Source: Jiangella gansuensis DSM 44835
Lineage (GTDB): Bacteria; Actinomycetota; Actinomycetes; Jiangellales; Jiangellaceae
DNA length: 64,000 nucleotides
Assembly: GCF_000515395.1 (NCBI RefSeq)
Contig: NZ_KI911782.1
Coordinates: 3,594,606 to 3,658,605 of the forward strand
Reading direction: 5' to 3'
Shown: positions 63,587 to 64,000 of the stretch, in pieces
Layout of the letters: each line of letters begins with the position of its first letter
How positions within the stretch are numbered: position 1 is the stretch's first letter
Position numbers and translations under genes: made by a program
The notes under the pieces: generated by a model
What the model saw: the letters and a program-made list of their open reading frames with translations, nothing else
What the model was told of the DNA's origin: nothing
The model's database searches: none

Positions 63587-64000
63587 TCACGACCACTCGG
63601 CGAGCGCTGCGCGCAGTCCGGCCATGCCGCGGGAGGCATGGCTCTTCACCGCTCCGTTGCTGATCTTCATCGCCCTCGCGATCTCCGATTCGGACAGGCC
63701 GCCGTAGTACCGCAGGACCAGCGCCTCGCGCTGGCGGTCCGGCAGCTCCCGTAGGGCGTCGACGACGGCGGACGTGGCGGCGTCGAGGACGGCGTGGTGC
63801 TCGGCGCTGGGTTCGTGGACCGGGGGGTCAGCCGGATGCCGGGCCGCGACCCCACGCCGTCGCTGGATCGAGCGGCAGCCGTGCACCACGGAGGTGCGCA
63901 GGTACCCCACCGCCGCGGCCGGGTCGCGCAGCCGGCGCCAGCGGCGGTGCAACGCCACGAAAGCGTCCTGCACGACCTCCTCGGCGACGGCGTGGTCGCC
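63587..64000 (-). CDS. SigE family RNA polymerase sigma factor (partial, cut by window end)
   Basis: The C-terminal 137 residues of an ECF-type sigma factor. Region 2 remains in part (AEEVVQDAFVALHRRWRRLRDPAAAVGYLRTSVVHGCRS). Region 4 is complete, with the HTH in LPDRQREALVLRYYGGLSESEIARAMKISNGAVKSHASRGMAGL. The SHASRGMAGLR ending is typical of the actinobacterial SigE subfamily. The start lies beyond position 64000. It is paired with the downstream GerMN/Gmad2 membrane protein. Confidence 0.9.
   Translation of the reverse strand, partial: GDHAVAEEVVQDAFVALHRRWRRLRDPAAAVGYLRTSVVHGCRSIQRRRGVAARHPADPPVHEPSAEHHAVLDAATSAVVDALRELPDRQREALVLRYYGGLSESEIARAMKISNGAVKSHASRGMAGLRAALAEWS

Overview
The window is very GC-rich and densely packed, with many short ATGA-type gene overlaps and frequent GTG/TTG starts. 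It looks like a chromosomal segment of a high-GC Gram-positive actinobacterium. This is supported by the order leuS - degV-like - comEA - comEC - holA - rpsT - lepA - fadD-like - hemW - hrcA - dnaJ - rsmE, by DUF3097 and DUF4916 proteins, by a SigE-type sigma factor, and by a CIRCE operator before hrcA. The genus cannot be fixed from the sequence alone. A Jiangella-like actinobacterium is a guess only.

Layout. Positions 1-8.1 kb hold regulators (AraC, MarR, a wrecked HxlR) with small enzymes, and a coxSLM operon for a form II molybdenum hydroxylase (AYRGAGR motif). From 8.1 to 21.2 kb lie secreted or catabolic genes: an M14 carboxypeptidase, a glycerophosphodiesterase, a frameshifted alginate-lyase-family gene, a cupin/DUF6807 pair, and two tandem Tat-exported PhoX phosphatases. 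The second phoX gene has a three-unit PHO-box-like repeat next to it. From 21.3 to 29.2 kb are a cysteine-desulfurase-like enzyme, a duplicated-domain exported protein, a five-gene MoxR/DUF58 operon and a VKOR protein. From 29.3 kb onward comes the conserved housekeeping backbone, starting with a leucine-rich leader peptide and terminator before leuS. Accessory genes are interleaved: NAT, VOC, two DHA2 exporters with TetR regulators, a MazF-like toxin, a C39-like secreted protein, a GDSL hydrolase and a glycosyltransferase. The right edge holds an anti-sigma-like GerMN/Gmad2 protein and a sigma factor cut by the window end.

The most unusual feature is non-coding. About a dozen long inverted repeats, nearly all with TGATCA near the outer end of the arms, sit directly 3' of genes. 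They fall into several sequence families: three copies of a ...GTTCCCTCGCGG... hairpin, five of a TGATCATCAAG... hairpin, three or four of an AAATGATCACGT-headed hairpin, plus two singletons. Arms are conserved or co-vary, loops differ, there is no U-tract, and in six cases the TGA of TGATCA is itself the stop codon of a flanking gene. They behave like a dispersed terminator or mobile-palindrome system. One lies at the edge of a 5'-truncated gene.

Several genes are broken: a head-to-head HxlR/thioesterase pair that lost both 5' ends at one junction, a one-base frameshift in the alginate-lyase-family gene, an orphan C-terminal domain at 13.3-13.6 kb, and a headless Imm5-like gene after hemW. 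No rRNA, tRNA, CRISPR array or recognisable transposase gene was seen.
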